Of a DNA stretch of 64,000 nucleotides, positions 63,822 through 64,000 are shown one piece after another. Position 1 is the first letter of the stretch; each line of letters begins with the position of its first letter. A model generated the notes under the pieces. It did no database searches. It was not told the DNA's origin and was given only the letters and a program-made list of their open reading frames with translations. The translations under genes were made by a program, and so were the position numbers. Location: assembly GCF_008017445.1 (NCBI RefSeq), contig NZ_VRSW01000002.1, positions 372,001 to 436,000 on the forward strand, read 5' to 3'. Source of the stretch: Microbacterium mitrae. Lineage in GTDB: Bacteria; Actinomycetota; Actinomycetes; Actinomycetales; Microbacteriaceae.

Positions 63822-64000
63822 ATGCGTCGCCCTGATCCGCTGCCACAACGACCTCGCGTCGAGGCGCCCGTCGAGCCCGTCATCGACCCCGTCGAGGTCA
63901 TCGCCGATGAGCCTGTCGCGATCGAAGACGCGCTTTCGGATGAGGGTGAATTATCGGTGCCCGAGGCTGACGCGTTCTCGGATTTCGCGAGCGTCGATGA
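63822..64000 (+). CDS. ftsQ: Start of a probable ftsQ, cut by window edge
   Basis: The frame from ATG 63822 stays open for 59 codons to the edge. The visible part is acidic and Pro/Val-rich (RRPDPLPQRPRVEAPVEPVI), as in the long cytoplasmic N-tails of actinobacterial FtsQ; membrane helix and POTRA domain would lie outside. Assigned mainly from its place 3 bases behind murC. Confidence 0.7.
   Translation, partial: MRRPDPLPQRPRVEAPVEPVIDPVEVIADEPVAIEDALSDEGELSVPEADAFSDFASVD

Overview
The window is high-GC actinobacterial DNA, most likely from the family Microbacteriaceae. This is inferred from the gene set and gene order: a complete mraZ-to-ftsQ division and cell-wall cluster, a GarA/FtsR/MerR operon, a PASTA kinase beside an Rv2175c-type DNA-binding protein and class II DAHP synthase, an imuA-imuB-dnaE2 mutasome, and many starts placed 6-7 bases behind a TANNNT -10 box. 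No species can be named from the sequence alone.

Positions 1-6100 are a foreign, partly decayed island. All its genes are on the minus strand: a RecB-like PD-(D/E)XK nuclease candidate (3568-4458), a DUF3644 protein with an HEPN-like RNRLEH motif (2337-3416), a broken ORF (2051-2336) and an MmeI-like DNA methyltransferase that runs off the left edge (1-1891). The right boundary is a 3' fragment of a tRNA-Pro gene (4922-4955) with its own terminator, the classical scar of integration into a tRNA. About 1.1 kb further on, after a decayed ISL3-family transposase, there is a second scar: a mutated 3' fragment of tRNA-Thr (6052-6084), also followed by a hairpin. The spot has therefore taken up elements more than once.

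Positions 6100-10000 are accessory genes: an ABM-domain monooxygenase divergent from a GlxA/AraC-type regulator, a PH-SHOCT protein, and a second PD-(D/E)XK nuclease broken by a frameshift. Positions 10000-22560 are metabolic and stress genes: a SulP transporter, a truncated GH1 glycosidase, dGTPase, butanediol-type dehydrogenase, DHA2 drug exporter with a DUF2871 protein, TetR regulator, a lipase fused to a membrane domain, and flavohemoprotein Hmp divergent from a cysteine-bearing HTH regulator. Two genes here (GH1 and a small membrane protein) have lost internal segments, and one palindromic operator type occurs twice, 6.4 kb apart.

Positions 22673-28400 hold imuA-imuB-dnaE2 as a translationally coupled, LexA-boxed SOS mutagenesis operon. 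Positions 28480-51000 are core genes: DUF1905, prepilin-type peptidase, CYTH protein, lpdA, garA-ftsR-merR, ParA, pyruvate carboxylase, a ParA-like ATPase with a huge Ala/Glu coiled coil, def, acyl-CoA synthetase, glucokinase-plsC, aroG, PASTA kinase, Rv2175c homologue, polyprenyl synthase and DUF3040.

Positions 51490-64000 are the dcw cluster: MraZ boxes, mraZ, rsmH, ftsL, ftsI, murF, mraY, murD, ftsW, murG, murC and the start of ftsQ. These make and polymerise lipid II at the septum. Most neighbours overlap by a few bases, so they are probably co-translated. A small GntR regulator on the opposite strand interrupts the cluster between murG and murC.
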